Part shown: in pieces, positions 48,901 to 60,949 of the stretch
Position numbering within the stretch: the stretch's first letter is position 1
How the letters are laid out: each line of letters begins with the position of its first letter
NCBI RefSeq assembly: GCF_001954195.1
Contig: NZ_MBES01000086.1
Span: forward strand, 1-64,000
Direction of reading: 5' to 3'
DNA: 64,000 nt
DNA from: Mycobacterium sp. IS-1264
GTDB taxonomy: Bacteria > Actinomycetota > Actinomycetes > Mycobacteriales > Mycobacteriaceae
Translations under genes and position numbers: made by a program
The notes under the pieces: generated by a model
Database searches by the model: none
What the model was told of the DNA's origin: nothing
Seen by the model: the letters and a program-made list of their open reading frames with translations, nothing else

Positions 48901-50313
48901 GGCCTAGACAGCATCGTGGCCCTGTCGGTCGTCCAGGCCGCACGCCGCCGCGGCATCGCGCTGCGCGCCAGGCTGATGATGGAATGCGAGACCCTCCGCG
49001 AACTCGCCGCGGCCCTCGACTCCGACACCGCACGGCACACAGCCGTCGAAGCGACCGGCGAACCCATCCCGGTGTTGGCCGGCGTTCATTGGCTCTACGA
49101 ATACGGCGAACCGCGCCGGCTCGCGCAGACCGAAGTTATCCGGCTACCCGACACGATCACGCGCGAAGGCCTGGATGCGCTGCTGTCCGCCGTCATCGAC
49201 GGGCACGAAGCGTTGCGATGCCGGCTCGACCGCGACGCGATGACGCTTGTCGCACAACCGAAAACGGGCATCCTCAGCGAAGCGCGGGTCACCGGTGATC
49301 CGGCCGGCGAGGTCGCCAGGCAGACCCTCGACGCCTTGGAGCGGCTCGACCCGCAGGCCGGTCGGCTCTTGTCCGCCGTATGGCTGCGCGGGCCCGACGG
49401 CCCGGGTGTCCTCGTGTTGACCGCCCACGTGCTTGCGATGGACCCGGCCTCGTGGCGCATCGTGCTCGGCGAACTCGACGCCGGCCTGCACGCCCTCGCC
49501 GCGGGACGCCAACCCGCGCCGGCGCGTGAGCACACCAGCTACCGGCAATGGTCACGGCTGCTGCACGAACGGGCCGCGGCCCTGGACACCGCAGGCTTCT
49601 GGGCCGCCGAACTCCAGGGCGCCGACCCGCCCCTGGGCGCCCGCAGGCTGCGGCCACTGACCGACCGGGCCGGTGACGTCGCGATCAGCATCTCGACCTG
49701 CGAGGCCGACCTCACCGCCCGGCTGCTCGCCAAAGCCGCAGCGGGACAGGCGATGGGCGAACTACTCGTCACCGCGACCGCACGCACGGTGACCGCGTGG
49801 CGGCGCCGACGCGGACAGGACACACCGGCACCGCTGCTGGCGCTCGAGACGCACGGCCGCGCCGACGTCGACGTCAACGAGACGGCCGACACCAGCGACA
49901 CGGTCGGACTGCTCAGCGCGATCTACCCGCTGCGCATCCACACCGACGGCCCCACCGACCTGGCCCGAATCCCCGGCAGCGGCATCGATTACAGCCTGCT
50001 GCGGTATGTGCGGCCCGACACGCGCCTGCGCGAACTCCCCGAACCCCAGCTGCTGCTGAACTACCTCGGCAGCGTCCACGTCGGCGTCGGCGACCTGGAC
50101 CTCGCCCGCGAACTGATGTCCGGCCTTGGGCACGTCCCGGAACCGCAACAGGCGGTGCGCCACGAGCTGACCGTGGCGGCAGGAATCGTCGGCACCGGCG
50201 ATGCCCCCGTCCTCGTCGCACAGTGGCGAGCGCTGCCCGACATCCTCGATGACTCGGATATCGCCGCGCTGCAACAACTTTGGGTCGAAGCACTGCAGGA
50301 GTTGACGACATGA
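45967..50313 (+). CDS. mbtF: Mycobactin synthetase MbtF (C-A-PCP-terminal condensation-like domain)
   Basis: 1448 residues from GTG 45967, chosen because it gives the same GTGA overlap seen at mbtD/mbtE; ATG 45952 is the alternative. Condensation domain with HHIVIDGWS near 142; adenylation ~450-945 with [12 protein letters not shown] near 589 and YRTGDVVRR; carrier with LGLDSIVA near 980; then an epimerase/condensation-like domain ~1040-1445. In that last domain the active site reads [10 protein letters not shown], so the second, catalytic His of HHxxxDG is Val. It adds the terminal lysine, and the last domain probably releases it as the seven-membered lactam. ATGA overlap with mbtG. Confidence 0.94.
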   Translation: MTRADERPAIEDVMALSPLQQGLFSMAALTDESGDADPYVIAMAADIMGPLDVPLLRECAAAMLARHPNLRASFVHGDLSRPVQVIPSIVELPWRCVRADPAEVAALEAEERRRRFDLGRGPLIRFLLIELPDQHWHLAVVAHHIVIDGWSLPLFVSELLALYRASGDTAALPPPPRPYRDYIGWLAGRDQTYSRAVWAEHLNGVDGPTLLSPALTDTPARAGIPSRTTLRLDRDATTALAEAARGRGVTLNTLVQLAWAIMLSAVTGRSDVAFGVTVSGRPGELPGVETMVGLFINSVPLRVRLDPRETVGTQCVALQRESAALRDHGYLGHAELRSIAGVGEMFDTLLVYENFPPGEVVGASEFVANGVTFRPVALESVSHFPVTIAAHLSARQFTVLVEVLDGALGALTPTDLGGRLLAVLRRLVDKWDRPLREIDILHDGERDSTGSPAAGTTGVAVHTRFGEIAAAQPDSIAVSWADGRLTYRELDALADRIAAALIRAGVEGETPVAVMLPRGPNYVAAMLGILKAGGMLVPLDPAMPDERVAEILRQTCAAIVVDDELFAAFLAGPADYRAAAAAPDHAAYAVFTSGTTGTPKGVVGTHRALSAYADDHIERVLLPAARRIGRPLRIAHAWSFTFDAAWQPLAALLDGHSVHVVDDDVQRDAEALVEAIARFGLDMIDTTPSMFAQLYSAGLLRRVPLPVLALGGEALGITEWQAIQAECARTAMSAFNCYGPTETTVEAVVAAIDEYARPAIGRPTRTTRAHVMDPWLRPVPDGVAGELYLAGDQLARGYLGRAGETAARFVADPDGRGGRMYRTGDVVRRMPDGGLEFLGRADDQLKIRGFRVEPGEIAAVLNDHDGVRGAHVSARNHTHGPRLTAYVAGGPNPPTAAELRSMLLERLPRYLIPHHIVVLDELPLTAHGKIDENALAANDSVEGPIVPPETPTEKALADAFTDVLGTAEVDVTAGFLQLGLDSIVALSVVQAARRRGIALRARLMMECETLRELAAALDSDTARHTAVEATGEPIPVLAGVHWLYEYGEPRRLAQTEVIRLPDTITREGLDALLSAVIDGHEALRCRLDRDAMTLVAQPKTGILSEARVTGDPAGEVARQTLDALERLDPQAGRLLSAVWLRGPDGPGVLVLTAHVLAMDPASWRIVLGELDAGLHALAAGRQPAPAREHTSYRQWSRLLHERAAALDTAGFWAAELQGADPPLGARRLRPLTDRAGDVAISISTCEADLTARLLAKAAAGQAMGELLVTATARTVTAWRRRRGQDTPAPLLALETHGRADVDVNETADTSDTVGLLSAIYPLRIHTDGPTDLARIPGSGIDYSLLRYVRPDTRLRELPEPQLLLNYLGSVHVGVGDLDLARELMSGLGHVPEPQQAVRHELTVAAGIVGTGDAPVLVAQWRALPDILDDSDIAALQQLWVEALQELTT

Positions 50314-51611
50314 GCACGCTTGCGGTCCTGGGCGCCGGGGCAAAGGCGGTGGCCGTCGCCGCCAAGGCGTACGTATTGCGCGAAATGGGCGTCGACGTTC
50401 CCGACGTGATCGCAGTCGAACGCACCGGGGTCGGGGCCAACTGGCAGGCCAGCGGCGGCTGGACCGACGGGGCGCATCGGCTGGGCACCAGCCCGGAAAA
50501 GGACGTCGGGTTCCCCTACCGATCGGCACTGGCACCGCGCCGCAACGCCGAACTCGACGAGCGGATGACGCGCTACAGCTGGCAGTCCTATCTGATCGCC
50601 ACCGCGTCGTTCGCCGAATGGATCGATCGCGGCCGGCCGGCACCCACCCATCGCCGGTGGAGCCAGTACCTGGGATGGGTCGCCCAGCACGTGGGCCTGG
50701 ACGTCGTGCACGGCGAGGTCGACGGGCTGGCCGTCAGCGGTGACCGCTGGGCGCTGCACACCCACGAGACCACCGTGCACGCCGATGCCCTGATGATCAC
50801 CGGACCCGGCCAGGCCGAGAAGTCGCTGTTGCCCGGCAATCCGCGGATGCTCTCGATCGCCCAGTTCTGGGACCGCGCCGCCGGCCATGACCGGATCAAC
50901 GCCGAACGGGTGGCGGTGATCGGCGGCGGTGAAACGGCCGCGTCGATGCTCAATGAGCTGTTCCGGCACCGGGTTTCGACCATCACCGTCATCTCGCCAC
51001 AGGTCACGCTGTTCACCCGCGGCGAGGGATACTTCGAGAACTCGCTGTTCTCCGATCCCACCGACTGGACCGCGCTGACGCTGGACGAACGCCGCGACGC
51101 GCTGGCGCGCACCGACCGCGGAGTGTTCTCGGCCAACGTTCAGGAAGCGCTGTTGGCGGACGACCGCATCCACCACCTGCGCGGCCGGGTCGCCCACGCG
51201 GTGGGGTGGGACGGCCAGATCCGGCTCACGCTGTCCACCAACCGGGGCAGCGAAAACCTCGAGACCGTCCACGGTTTCGATCTGGTCATCGACGGATCCG
51301 GCGCCGACCCGCTGTGGTTCAGCTCGCTGTTCAGCCAGGACGCCCTCGACCTGCTCGAGCTGGGCCTGGGTGGCCCCCTGACCGCTGACCGCCTGCAGGA
51401 GGCCATCGGCTATGACCTGGCCGTCACCGACGTCGTCCCGAAGCTGTTCCTGCCGAACCTCGCCGGACTCACCCAGGGGCCCGGATTCCCCAACCTGAGC
51501 TGCCTGGGACTGCTGTCGGACCGGGTGCTGGGATCCACGACGAACCCGTCCACATCCGCCCCGGTGAGACGCGAGCTTGGTCGTAACGTGACCGAGTCGA
51601 GACACAAATAG
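50310..51611 (+). CDS. mbtG: L-lysine N6-monooxygenase MbtG
   Basis: 433 residues from ATG 50310, overlapping the mbtF stop (ATGA). FAD-binding GxGxxx motif at the N-terminus (VLGAGAKAVAV), NADPH-binding VIGGGETAASM near residue 205, and the C-terminal VTDVVPKLFLPNLAG region of N-hydroxylating flavoenzymes. Hydroxylates lysine side chains to give the hydroxamates that bind Fe(III). Last gene of the mbtB-G operon; mbtH, which follows in M. tuberculosis, is absent. Confidence 0.95.
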   Translation: MSTLAVLGAGAKAVAVAAKAYVLREMGVDVPDVIAVERTGVGANWQASGGWTDGAHRLGTSPEKDVGFPYRSALAPRRNAELDERMTRYSWQSYLIATASFAEWIDRGRPAPTHRRWSQYLGWVAQHVGLDVVHGEVDGLAVSGDRWALHTHETTVHADALMITGPGQAEKSLLPGNPRMLSIAQFWDRAAGHDRINAERVAVIGGGETAASMLNELFRHRVSTITVISPQVTLFTRGEGYFENSLFSDPTDWTALTLDERRDALARTDRGVFSANVQEALLADDRIHHLRGRVAHAVGWDGQIRLTLSTNRGSENLETVHGFDLVIDGSGADPLWFSSLFSQDALDLLELGLGGPLTADRLQEAIGYDLAVTDVVPKLFLPNLAGLTQGPGFPNLSCLGLLSDRVLGSTTNPSTSAPVRRELGRNVTESRHK

Positions 51612-51707
51612 CGGTCGCAGGGGGCACAATTACACCACCTAACACAAGACGAACGGTATGAGGCCGTCCGCCGCATTCCAGGTGCAACTCAGGGGGAGGA
51701 CCTGACC

Positions 51708-52259
51708 ATGACAACGAGTTTGACAATGACCTTGAAGACCTTGAAATCCGCCGCGACTGGCGTTGCGGCCGTGGCCGCCATCGGCGCCGCCGGCATCGGC
51801 GTGACGTCGGCCGCATTCGCCCCGGCTAGCGCCGATCAGGTGCAGCTGGCCGCGGTCGGCGCGCCGCTGCCGCAAGACCCGCCGCCCCCGCCGCCCTTGC
51901 CGGGCCAACTGCCGACCCCAGAGCAGTTGTCCACACTGTGCACCCAAGTGACCGACCCCGGCGTTAACTACAGGGACAAGGTCAATTTCGTCGAAAACGG
52001 CATCCCTCAAAACGAGGGTATGGTCGCCGACCACGATCTGAGGAAGGCCTACCGGAACGGGAACTTTCCGGAGACGTTCGCCGTGACCAACATTGCGCCG
52101 GCCGGCCCGAACATGGCCCAGGCCGACGTGGCCATCTCGGGTCCGAAGTTCGCCGGGCCGGTCACCAAGCACCTCGTGTTCATCAATCAGGGGGGCAACT
52201 GGGTCCTGCAGCACGACGCGGCGCTCGCTCTGATTCAGGCATCGACCGCTACGGGCTAA
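51708..52259 (+). CDS. Secreted low-molecular-weight antigen, CFP2/MTB12-like (first copy)
   Basis: 183 residues. Signal peptide with a hydrophobic core AAVAAIGAAGIGVTSAAFA and cleavage near PASA. The mature part starts [14 protein letters not shown] and has a Pro-rich stretch, as in the neighbour 94 bases downstream, then a SnoaL/MTB12-like domain ending in NWVLQHDAALALI. GGGGGAGG precedes the ATG. It carries one Cys (STLCTQV) that the second copy lacks. Clearly a tandem paralogue of cfp2. No enzymatic role known. Confidence 0.85.
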   Translation: MTTSLTMTLKTLKSAATGVAAVAAIGAAGIGVTSAAFAPASADQVQLAAVGAPLPQDPPPPPPLPGQLPTPEQLSTLCTQVTDPGVNYRDKVNFVENGIPQNEGMVADHDLRKAYRNGNFPETFAVTNIAPAGPNMAQADVAISGPKFAGPVTKHLVFINQGGNWVLQHDAALALIQASTATG

Positions 52260-52352
52260 ACCGCACCCAGATTCTGGGCGCCTACACAGCAAGCGCATAG
52301 ATTGGACACACGTGCGCGGGCCTAAAGTAACCGTGCCCATGAAAGGGGGACG

Positions 52353-52871
52353 ATGAAAACCGTCAAGTTCTTTGCCACCGGCGCGGCTACCGTGGCCGCC
52401 ATCGGGGGAGCGGCGACCGCGATCGCTTTCGCCGCGGCGCCAAGCGATCTGGCCTCGGTGCAATTGGCCGCAGTCGGTGCGCCGCTGCCGCAGGATCCGG
52501 TGCCGCCCGCGCCACCGGTTCCGGGTGCGAATGTCCCGACCGCGGACCAGTTGAGCAGCGTGCTGACCAGCCTGGCCGATCCCAACGTTCCGTTCTCCAG
52601 CAAGAGCAATCTGGTTGAGGGCGGCATCAGCGGGATCGAAGCGCACGTCGCGGACAAGAAGCTGCAGAAGGCGGCGAAGAACGGCGACCTGCCGCTGTCG
52701 TTCGACGTGTCGAACATCCAGCCGACGGCGTCCGGTTCGTCCGCGGACGTCGCGGTCTCCGGACCCAAGCTGACGTCGCCGGTCACGCAGAACCTCTCGT
52801 TCGTCAGTCAGGGCGGCGGCTGGGTGCTGTCGCGCGCGTCGGCGATGCAGTTGCTGCAGGCCGTTCAGTGA
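52353..52871 (+). CDS. cfp2: Secreted low-molecular-weight antigen CFP2/MTB12
   Basis: 172 residues, close to the 168 of M. tuberculosis Cfp2. Signal peptide followed by [20 protein letters not shown] and a MTB12 domain ending [16 protein letters not shown] ribosome site AAAGGGGGA lies before the ATG, and TTGGAC / TAAAGT upstream could be its own promoter. Secreted, immunogenic in related species; molecular function unknown. It is convergent with the sigma factor gene, overlapping seven bases. Confidence 0.9.
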   Translation: MKTVKFFATGAATVAAIGGAATAIAFAAAPSDLASVQLAAVGAPLPQDPVPPAPPVPGANVPTADQLSSVLTSLADPNVPFSSKSNLVEGGISGIEAHVADKKLQKAAKNGDLPLSFDVSNIQPTASGSSADVAVSGPKLTSPVTQNLSFVSQGGGWVLSRASAMQLLQAVQ

Positions 52872-53743
52872 TCGCCGCGCAGCGCGCGTAGGTCGAGCTT
52901 GGCGAGGCGTGCCGGGTCGGCCAGCACGTCGATGGCCGCGATGCGTCCGTCGCGCACCACGAATCCCATGATGGCCGTGGCGCGCCCGCCGACGAAGATC
53001 ACCGCGCCCGCGGCGCCGTTGACGGTCGCGGCCCTCGCCTCGCGCTCGGGGCCCGCGTAACTGCGGGCCAGCCTGGCCACCGAGGCCGCGCCGTCGGCCC
53101 GGAAGCCGCGCGTCCCGGCGCCGAAGTCGCCGCGCAGCACCACGTCGGGATGCAGCACCGACACCAACCGGTCGAAGTCGCCGCTACGTCCCGCCGCGAA
53201 GAAGGCGTCGACGGCTTCGCGTTGCGCGGTGAGGCTGCCGTCGGGCACCGGGTCCGCCTGCTCGATGCGCCGGCGTGCCCGGCTGGCCAGCTTGCGGGTC
53301 GCCTCCGGCGTCCGGTCGACGATGGGTGCGATCTGGTCGAACGGGACGGTGAAGACGTCGTGCAGCACGAACGCCAGCCGCTCCGCCGGCGGCAGCGTAT
53401 CCAGCACCACGAACAGCGCCAGGCCCACCGCGTCGGCCAGCATCGCGCGGTGTTCGGGATCGGACTCGCCGACCGGATCGACGATCGGGTCCGGTAGATG
53501 GGCGACCAATTCCTCCCGTCCGTGGGAGTGGCGGTCGCGCAACATGTTCAGGCAGATGCGGGCCACCACGGTGGTCAGCCAGGCGTCGAGGTTGGCGATG
53601 CCGTCCGCGCCGCTGCGACGCAGCCGCAGCCACGCTTCCTGCACCGCGTCCTGGGCGTCGTCGATCGAGCCCAGCATGCGATATGCGATGGCGCCCAGCT
53701 GTGGTCGGGCCGCCTCAAAACGTTCCGTGAGCGACGCGGTCAC
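52865..53743 (-). CDS. ECF sigma factor of the ECF41/SigJ type with SnoaL-like C-terminal domain
   Basis: 292 residues from GTG 53743, which overlaps the upstream gene stop (GTGA). Region 2: [25 protein letters not shown]; region 4: [43 protein letters not shown]. The last ~110 residues, from [31 protein letters not shown], form a SnoaL-like domain that in ECF41 proteins modulates sigma activity, replacing a separate anti-sigma factor. Coupled to a carboxymuconolactone-decarboxylase gene, the usual ECF41 partner and target. Confidence 0.9.
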   Translation of the reverse strand: MTASLTERFEAARPQLGAIAYRMLGSIDDAQDAVQEAWLRLRRSGADGIANLDAWLTTVVARICLNMLRDRHSHGREELVAHLPDPIVDPVGESDPEHRAMLADAVGLALFVVLDTLPPAERLAFVLHDVFTVPFDQIAPIVDRTPEATRKLASRARRRIEQADPVPDGSLTAQREAVDAFFAAGRSGDFDRLVSVLHPDVVLRGDFGAGTRGFRADGAASVARLARSYAGPEREARAATVNGAAGAVIFVGGRATAIMGFVVRDGRIAAIDVLADPARLAKLDLRALRGDH

Positions 53744-54348
53744 GTGCGACCGGTGTCCCGCTGTGTGTCGGGCAGGGCGCACACCCGGTTGCCGGAAAAG
53801 CCGGACGACCCGATGCCGAGCGCGATGTTGAACCGGGCGCGAAAGTTGCCCAGGTTGATCACGTGGGTGAGCGCAACGAGTTGGGGCGTGTCGAAGTGGG
53901 CACGCAGCGCATCGAAAAGCTTGTCGCTCACCTCGACCGGGGTGCGGCTGATCGCGGTCGCATACTCCAGGATCAGCTTGTCGACGTCGGAGAAGCACGG
54001 GGCGTTCTGGTAATCGGCCATCGCGAGCAGCTCCTCGTCGGTGATTCCCCACTGGCGTGCGATCTGCGAACCGAGGTCGATGCAGTACTCGCAGCGGACG
54101 GTCGTCGCCGCCTTCAGCTCGGCCAGCGCGCGCTCGCGCGGGCTGAGGATATCCAGTTTCGACTCGGCCATCTCGAGCTTGCCGATGGCGCTGAGCAGCC
54201 GGGGGATGTGTGCATACATCCGCAGCGGTTCCAGCATCCCGGCCGTTTCCAGGCCGGTCATCTGCGCCAGCTTGCGTCTGGTGAAGAAGAAGGCGATCTT
54301 GGCGCCCAGGCCGGCGTCGCGGTCGGACACTCCGTTGAGACGGGGCAT
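53740..54348 (-). CDS. Carboxymuconolactone decarboxylase / AhpD-like protein
   Basis: 202 residues. AhpD-like helical fold with the redox motif CEYCIDLG near residue 86; the His usually four residues further on is replaced, so peroxidase-type activity is uncertain. GAGG-type ribosome site before the ATG at 54348. It is the upstream partner of the ECF sigma gene with a GTGA overlap. Probably an oxidative-stress or redox protein controlled by that sigma factor. Confidence 0.85.
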   Translation of the reverse strand: MPRLNGVSDRDAGLGAKIAFFFTRRKLAQMTGLETAGMLEPLRMYAHIPRLLSAIGKLEMAESKLDILSPRERALAELKAATTVRCEYCIDLGSQIARQWGITDEELLAMADYQNAPCFSDVDKLILEYATAISRTPVEVSDKLFDALRAHFDTPQLVALTHVINLGNFRARFNIALGIGSSGFSGNRVCALPDTQRDTGRT

Positions 54349-54363
54349 GGCGGTCCTCCTTGA

Positions 54364-55923
<1,560 letters not shown>

Positions 55924-55977
55924 CTGCGCACCCCGACAATGGATAGCCGCGTAGGCGCGGCGTAAGAAAGGTCAGGC

Positions 55978-57123
55978 GTGGCACGCGACTACTACGGGCT
56001 GCTCGGCGTGAGCAGAAACGCCAGCGATGCGGACATTAAGCGCGCGTATCGCAAGCTGGCGCGCGAACTGCATCCCGACGTCAACCCCGATGAGGCCGCG
56101 CAGGCGAAATTCAAGGAGATCAGCGTCGCCTACGAAGTGCTCAGCGACCCGGAGAAACGCCGGATCGTCGACCTGGGTGGCGACCCGCTGGAAAACGCCG
56201 CCGCCTCGGCCGGCGGGTTCGGCGGGTTCGGCGGTTTGGGCGATGTCTTCGAGGCTTTCTTCGGTGGCGGCTTCAGTGGCGGGGCCACGTCACGCGGTCC
56301 CATCGGCCGGGTGCGGCCCGGCTCCGACTCGCTGCTGCGGATGCGCCTGGACCTGGAGGAGTGCGCGACCGGCGTGACCAAGCAGGTGACCGTCGACACC
56401 GCGGTGTTGTGCGACCGCTGCCAGGGCAAGGGCACCAACGGCGATTCCGCGCCGATTCCCTGCGACACCTGCGGTGGCCGCGGCGAGGTGCAGACGGTGC
56501 AGCGTTCGCTACTGGGCCAGATGGTGACGTCGCGGCCGTGTCCGACCTGCCGCGGTGTCGGAGTGGTCATCCCCGACCCGTGCCACCAGTGCATGGGCGA
56601 CGGCCGGGTGCGGGCCCGTCGGGAAATCAGCGTCAAGATCCCCGCCGGTGTCGGTGACGGCATGCGCGTCCGGCTCGCCTCCCAAGGGGAGGTCGGGCCC
56701 GGGGGAGGACCGGCCGGCGACCTGTATGTCGAGGTGCACGAGCAGGCCCATGACATTTTCGTTCGCGACGGCGACGACCTGCACTGCACGATCTCGGTGC
56801 CGATGGTCGACGCGGCGCTGGGCACCACGGTCACCGTTGACGCCATCCTCGACGGCATGAGCGAGATCACCATTCCGCCTGGGACGCAACCGGGTTCGGT
56901 CATCACGCTGCGCGGCCACGGGATGCCGCACCTGCGCTCCAGCGCGCGGGGCAATCTGCACGTTCACATCGAGGTCGTGGTTCCCACACGGCTCGACCAT
57001 CAGGACAGCGAACTGCTGCGCGAGCTGAAGAACCGCCGCAGCCGCGACGTGGCCGAGGTCCGCTCGACGCACAGCGGCGGCGGGCTGTTCAGCCGGCTGC
57101 GCGAGACCTTCACCGGGCGCTAG
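55978..57123 (+). CDS. dnaJ2: Co-chaperone DnaJ2
   Basis: 381 residues from GTG 55978. J-domain with HPD ([13 protein letters not shown]), Gly/Phe-rich linker, four CxxCxGxG-type zinc motifs ([32 protein letters not shown]), then the substrate-binding domains. Stimulates DnaK ATPase and holds unfolded proteins. Genomic link with hrcA is conserved in actinobacteria. Confidence 0.95.
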   Translation: MARDYYGLLGVSRNASDADIKRAYRKLARELHPDVNPDEAAQAKFKEISVAYEVLSDPEKRRIVDLGGDPLENAAASAGGFGGFGGLGDVFEAFFGGGFSGGATSRGPIGRVRPGSDSLLRMRLDLEECATGVTKQVTVDTAVLCDRCQGKGTNGDSAPIPCDTCGGRGEVQTVQRSLLGQMVTSRPCPTCRGVGVVIPDPCHQCMGDGRVRARREISVKIPAGVGDGMRVRLASQGEVGPGGGPAGDLYVEVHEQAHDIFVRDGDDLHCTISVPMVDAALGTTVTVDAILDGMSEITIPPGTQPGSVITLRGHGMPHLRSSARGNLHVHIEVVVPTRLDHQDSELLRELKNRRSRDVAEVRSTHSGGGLFSRLRETFTGR

Positions 57124-57146
57124 CCACAGTCACACGGATCGCGCAC

Positions 57147-57908
57147 ATGGTGGCGACGCTGTTCTACATCGACGCACTGCCCGACGCCGGGGCGCTGGCC
57201 GTCGTCGACGGCGACGAAGGATTTCACGCCGCCACCGTGCGCCGGATCCGTCCCGGCGAGCAGCTGGTGCTCGGCGACGGAGCCGGCGGCCTGGCGCGCT
57301 GCGTGGTCGAGCACGCCGGGCGCGACGGGCTGCGTGCCCGGGTGCAGGAGCGCTGGCGCGTCGCGCCCGCGCGGCCCTCCGTGACGGTGGCGCAGGCGCT
57401 GCCCAAGTCCGAGCGCTCGGAGTTGGCGATCGAATTGGCCACCGAGGCCGGCGCCGACGCGTTCCTGGCCTGGCAGGCGGCTCGGTGCGTGGCCAACTGG
57501 CAAGGCGCGAAGGTCGACAAGGGTCTGCGCCGCTGGCGCGCCGTCGCCCGATCGGCGGCCCGCCAATCCCGTCGGCCGCGCATCCCCGCGGTCGACGGCG
57601 TGGTGTCCACTGTGGCGTTGACGCGGCGGATTCGCGACGAGGTGGCGGCCGGTGCGAAGGTGTTGGTGTTGCATGAGTCGGCGACCGTGGGGCTCGCGGA
57701 TGTCGCTGTGGGACAGGCGGATTCGGTGTTGCTCGTGGTCGGCCCGGAGGGCGGTATCGCGCCCGACGAGTTGGCGGCGCTGACGGACGCGGGCGCGCTA
57801 GCGGTCCGGCTCGGCCCGCAGGTGCTGCGGACGTCGAGCGCGGCCGCGGTGGCGCTGGGCGCGCTGGGCGTGCTGACCGACCGATGGGACGATCCGTCGA
57901 GCCTGTAA
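57147..57908 (+). CDS. rsmE: 16S rRNA m3U1498 methyltransferase RsmE
   Basis: 253 residues. PUA-like N-terminus ([23 protein letters not shown]) and a SPOUT methyltransferase C-terminus with [36 protein letters not shown] and [12 protein letters not shown], the trefoil-knot SAM site. Starts 23 bases after dnaJ2. Its stop lies in a strong inverted repeat. Confidence 0.92.
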   Translation: MVATLFYIDALPDAGALAVVDGDEGFHAATVRRIRPGEQLVLGDGAGGLARCVVEHAGRDGLRARVQERWRVAPARPSVTVAQALPKSERSELAIELATEAGADAFLAWQAARCVANWQGAKVDKGLRRWRAVARSAARQSRRPRIPAVDGVVSTVALTRRIRDEVAAGAKVLVLHESATVGLADVAVGQADSVLLVVGPEGGIAPDELAALTDAGALAVRLGPQVLRTSSAAAVALGALGVLTDRWDDPSSL

Positions 57909-57949
57909 TTTCGCAGGCCCTTACTCGCACTTTCCCTGCGAAATTACAG
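57903..57949. terminator. Perfect 15-bp inverted repeat at the rsmE end
   Basis: CTGTAATTTCGCAGG (57903-57917) and CCTGCGAAATTACAG (57935-57949) are exact reverse complements with a 17-base loop. The rsmE TAA lies inside the left arm. It probably folds as a terminator or mRNA-stabilising hairpin; it is also the kind of palindrome that is dispersed in some mycobacterial genomes. Confidence 0.6.
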
Positions 57950-58066
57950 CCTCGCGGTGACGGCTTGCCGGCCATTGGGTCAGCAGCCACCCGGCGGTAA
58001 GATGGGAAATCTAGAAACTGCGCCCACCACGGGCGGGAACCGCAGAAGGCAGGCATCGGAAACCAC

Positions 58067-59113
58067 GTGACGCCACGCGAGACCAGCGCCGCTGACGCAT
58101 CGGCCTCTGCTCAGGTTCGCAGCAGCATCGATGTTCCGCCCGATCTCGTCGTGGGCCTGTTGGGTTCGGCCGACGAGAACCTGCGGGCATTGGAACGGAT
58201 GCTCAACGCCGACCTGCACGTGCGCGGCAACACCATCACCCTGTCGGGTGAGCCGGCCGACGTCGCGCTGGCCGAGCGGGTGATCTCCGAGCTCGTCGCC
58301 ATCGTCGGAAGCGGTCAGTCGATGACACCGGAGGTGGTGCGCCACAGCGTCGCCATGCTCGTCGGCACCGGCAACGAGTCACCGGCGGAAGTGCTCACGC
58401 TGGACATCCTGTCGCGCCGCGGTAAAACGATCCGGCCCAAGACGCTGAATCAAAAGCGTTACGTCGACGCCATCGACGCCAACACCATCGTGTTCGGCGT
58501 CGGCCCGGCGGGCACCGGGAAGACGTACCTGGCCATGGCCAAGGCCGTCCACGCGCTGCAGACCAAACAGGTGACGCGCATCATCCTGACCCGGCCGGCC
58601 GTGGAAGCCGGTGAGCGCCTTGGCTTTTTGCCCGGCACGCTGAGCGAGAAGATCGATCCGTATCTGCGGCCGCTCTATGACGCGCTGTACGACATGATGG
58701 ATCCCGAGCTGATCCCAAAGCTGATGTCCGCCGGGGTGATTGAAGTGGCGCCGCTCGGGTACATGCGCGGCCGCACCCTGAATGACGCGTTCATCGTCCT
58801 CGACGAGGCGCAGAACACCACGGCCGAACAGATGAAGATGTTCCTCACCCGGCTGGGCTTCGGGTCGAAGGTCGTCGTCACCGGGGACATGACGCAAATC
58901 GACCTCCCCGGGGGCGCCAGGTCGGGCCTGCGATCGGCGGTCGACATCCTGGAAAGCGTCGACGACATCCACATCGCCGAGTTGACCAGCGCGGACGTGG
59001 TGCGTCACCGGCTGGTCTCCGAAATCGTCGACGCCTACGCCAGATACGAGGAGCCCGGCTCGGGGCTGAACCGGGCGGCTCGGCGGGCCTCCGGCGTCCG
59101 CAGTCGTCGATGA
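58067..59113 (+). CDS. phoH: PhoH-like ATPase
   Basis: 348 residues from GTG 58067. Small N-terminal KH-like region, then the PhoH NTPase: Walker [17 protein letters not shown], Walker [11 protein letters not shown], and [17 protein letters not shown]. Sits upstream of ybeY as in most actinobacteria; likely involved in RNA processing or ribosome quality with YbeY. Confidence 0.93.
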   Translation: MTPRETSAADASASAQVRSSIDVPPDLVVGLLGSADENLRALERMLNADLHVRGNTITLSGEPADVALAERVISELVAIVGSGQSMTPEVVRHSVAMLVGTGNESPAEVLTLDILSRRGKTIRPKTLNQKRYVDAIDANTIVFGVGPAGTGKTYLAMAKAVHALQTKQVTRIILTRPAVEAGERLGFLPGTLSEKIDPYLRPLYDALYDMMDPELIPKLMSAGVIEVAPLGYMRGRTLNDAFIVLDEAQNTTAEQMKMFLTRLGFGSKVVVTGDMTQIDLPGGARSGLRSAVDILESVDDIHIAELTSADVVRHRLVSEIVDAYARYEEPGSGLNRAARRASGVRSRR

Positions 59114-59120
59114 TGGTGCC

Positions 59121-59654
59121 ATGAGCATCGAGGTATCCAACGAGTCGGGCATCGACGTCTCCGAAGCGGAATTGGTCAGCGTCGCACGATTCGTCATCGC
59201 CAAGATGGACGTCAATCCGAGCGCCGAGCTGTCGATGGTGCTGTTGGACACCGCGGCGATGGCCGACCTGCACATGCGCTGGATGGACCTGCCCGGCCCG
59301 ACCGACGTGATGAGCTTCCCGATGGACGAGCTCGAACCCGGCGGCCGCCCCGACGCGCCCGAGCCGGGGCCGTCGATGCTGGGCGACATCGTGCTGTGCC
59401 CGGAGTTCGCCGCCGAGCAGGCGGCCGCGGCGGGACACAGCCTCGGACACGAGCTGGCGCTGCTGACCATCCATGGTGTGCTGCACCTGCTCGGCTACGA
59501 CCACGCCGAACACGACGAAGAAAAAGAGATGTTCGCCTTGCAGGAGCGGCTGCTCGAAGAGTGGGTCGCCGAACAGGTCGAGGCCTACCAGCAGGACCGC
59601 CAGGAGGAACGGGACCGCCGGTTGCTGGACAAGTCAAGGTATTTCGACAATTGA
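59121..59654 (+). CDS. ybeY: Endoribonuclease YbeY
   Basis: 177 residues. Zinc-binding motif [15 protein letters not shown] with three His; [11 protein letters not shown] upstream. Involved in 16S rRNA 3' end maturation and 70S quality control. Starts seven bases after phoH; TTGA overlap with the next gene. Confidence 0.94.
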   Translation: MSIEVSNESGIDVSEAELVSVARFVIAKMDVNPSAELSMVLLDTAAMADLHMRWMDLPGPTDVMSFPMDELEPGGRPDAPEPGPSMLGDIVLCPEFAAEQAAAAGHSLGHELALLTIHGVLHLLGYDHAEHDEEKEMFALQERLLEEWVAEQVEAYQQDRQEERDRRLLDKSRYFDN

Positions 59655-60949
59655 CCGGTTTGTCTCAGCTGTTCGGCGCGATCGCGCTGATCGCGCTGGG
59701 AGGCCTTTTCGCCGCGATCGACGCCGCGATCAGCACTGTGTCGCTGGCCCGGGTGCAGGAGCTGGTGCGCGACGAGCGGCCCGGCGCGGTCGCGCTTTTC
59801 CGGGTGATGTCCGAGCGGCCCCGCTACATCAATCTGGTGGTGCTGCTGCGGATCATCTGTGAGATCACGGCGACGGTACTGCTGGTGGTGTTCCTCTACG
59901 ACAACTACGGCATCAAGTGGGCGCTTTTCGGCGCGGCGACCACCATGGTGGTAACCAGCTTCGTCGTCATCGGGGTGGGCCCGCGCACCCTGGGCCGCCA
60001 GAACGCGTATTCCATTTCGTTGGCGACGGCCCTTCCGCTGCAAGCACTCTCGTGGCTGCTGATGCCGCTCAGCCGGCTGCTGGTGGTCTTGGGTAACGCG
60101 CTGACCCCGGGCCGCGGGCTGCGCAACGGGCCGTTCGCGTCCGAGATCGAACTGCGCGAGGTCGTCGACCTCGCCCAGCAGCGCGGTGTGGTGGCCGCCG
60201 ACGAACGCCGGATGATCCAGTCGGTCTTCGAACTCGGTGACACCCCGGCGCGGGAGGTGATGGTGCCGCGCACCGAGATGATCTGGATCGAAAGCGACAA
60301 ATTCGCCAGCCAAGCCACGAACCTGGCGGTCCGTAGCGGGCATTCCCGCATACCGGTGATCGGTGAGAACGTCGACGACATCGTCGGCGTCGTCTACCTG
60401 AAAGACCTTGTCCAACAGACGTTCTTGTCGGCCGACGGGGGACGGGACACCAAAGTCTCGCAGGTGATGCGCCCCGCGGTGTTCGTACCGGACTCCAAGC
60501 CGCTGGATGCGCTGCTGCGGGAAATGCAGCGCGACCGCAACCACATGGCGCTGCTCGTCGACGAGTACGGCGCCATCGCCGGCTTGGTCAGCATCGAAGA
60601 CGTGCTGGAAGAAATCGTCGGGGAGATCGCCGACGAGTACGACCAGGAAGAGACCGCACCGATAGAAGACCTGGGGGACAAGCGGTTTCGGGTCTCCGCG
60701 CGGCTGCCGATCGAAGACGTCGGCGAACTCTACAATCTGGAATTCGACGACGACCTCGACGTCGATACCGTGGGCGGCCTGCTGGCGCTGGAATTGGGCC
60801 GGGTTCCGCTCCCAGGTGCCGAGGTCGTCACGCATGGCCTGCGGCTGCGCGCCGAGGGCGGACCCGATCATCGAGGACGGGTCCGGATCGGCACCGTTCT
60901 GCTGAGCCCGGCCGAACCCGTGGAGCAGGAAGGCGAACAGGATGGCTGA
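59651..60949 (+). CDS. CorC/HlyC-type membrane protein with CBS domains (Rv2366c-like)
   Basis: 432 residues from TTG 59651, overlapping the ybeY stop (TTGA). CNNM domain with four hydrophobic segments ([22 protein letters not shown] first), two CBS domains ([17 protein letters not shown]... and [21 protein letters not shown]) and a C-terminal CorC_HlyC domain ([19 protein letters not shown]). Probably a divalent-cation efflux or homeostasis protein. Confidence 0.9.
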   Translation: MTGLSQLFGAIALIALGGLFAAIDAAISTVSLARVQELVRDERPGAVALFRVMSERPRYINLVVLLRIICEITATVLLVVFLYDNYGIKWALFGAATTMVVTSFVVIGVGPRTLGRQNAYSISLATALPLQALSWLLMPLSRLLVVLGNALTPGRGLRNGPFASEIELREVVDLAQQRGVVAADERRMIQSVFELGDTPAREVMVPRTEMIWIESDKFASQATNLAVRSGHSRIPVIGENVDDIVGVVYLKDLVQQTFLSADGGRDTKVSQVMRPAVFVPDSKPLDALLREMQRDRNHMALLVDEYGAIAGLVSIEDVLEEIVGEIADEYDQEETAPIEDLGDKRFRVSARLPIEDVGELYNLEFDDDLDVDTVGGLLALELGRVPLPGAEVVTHGLRLRAEGGPDHRGRVRIGTVLLSPAEPVEQEGEQDG

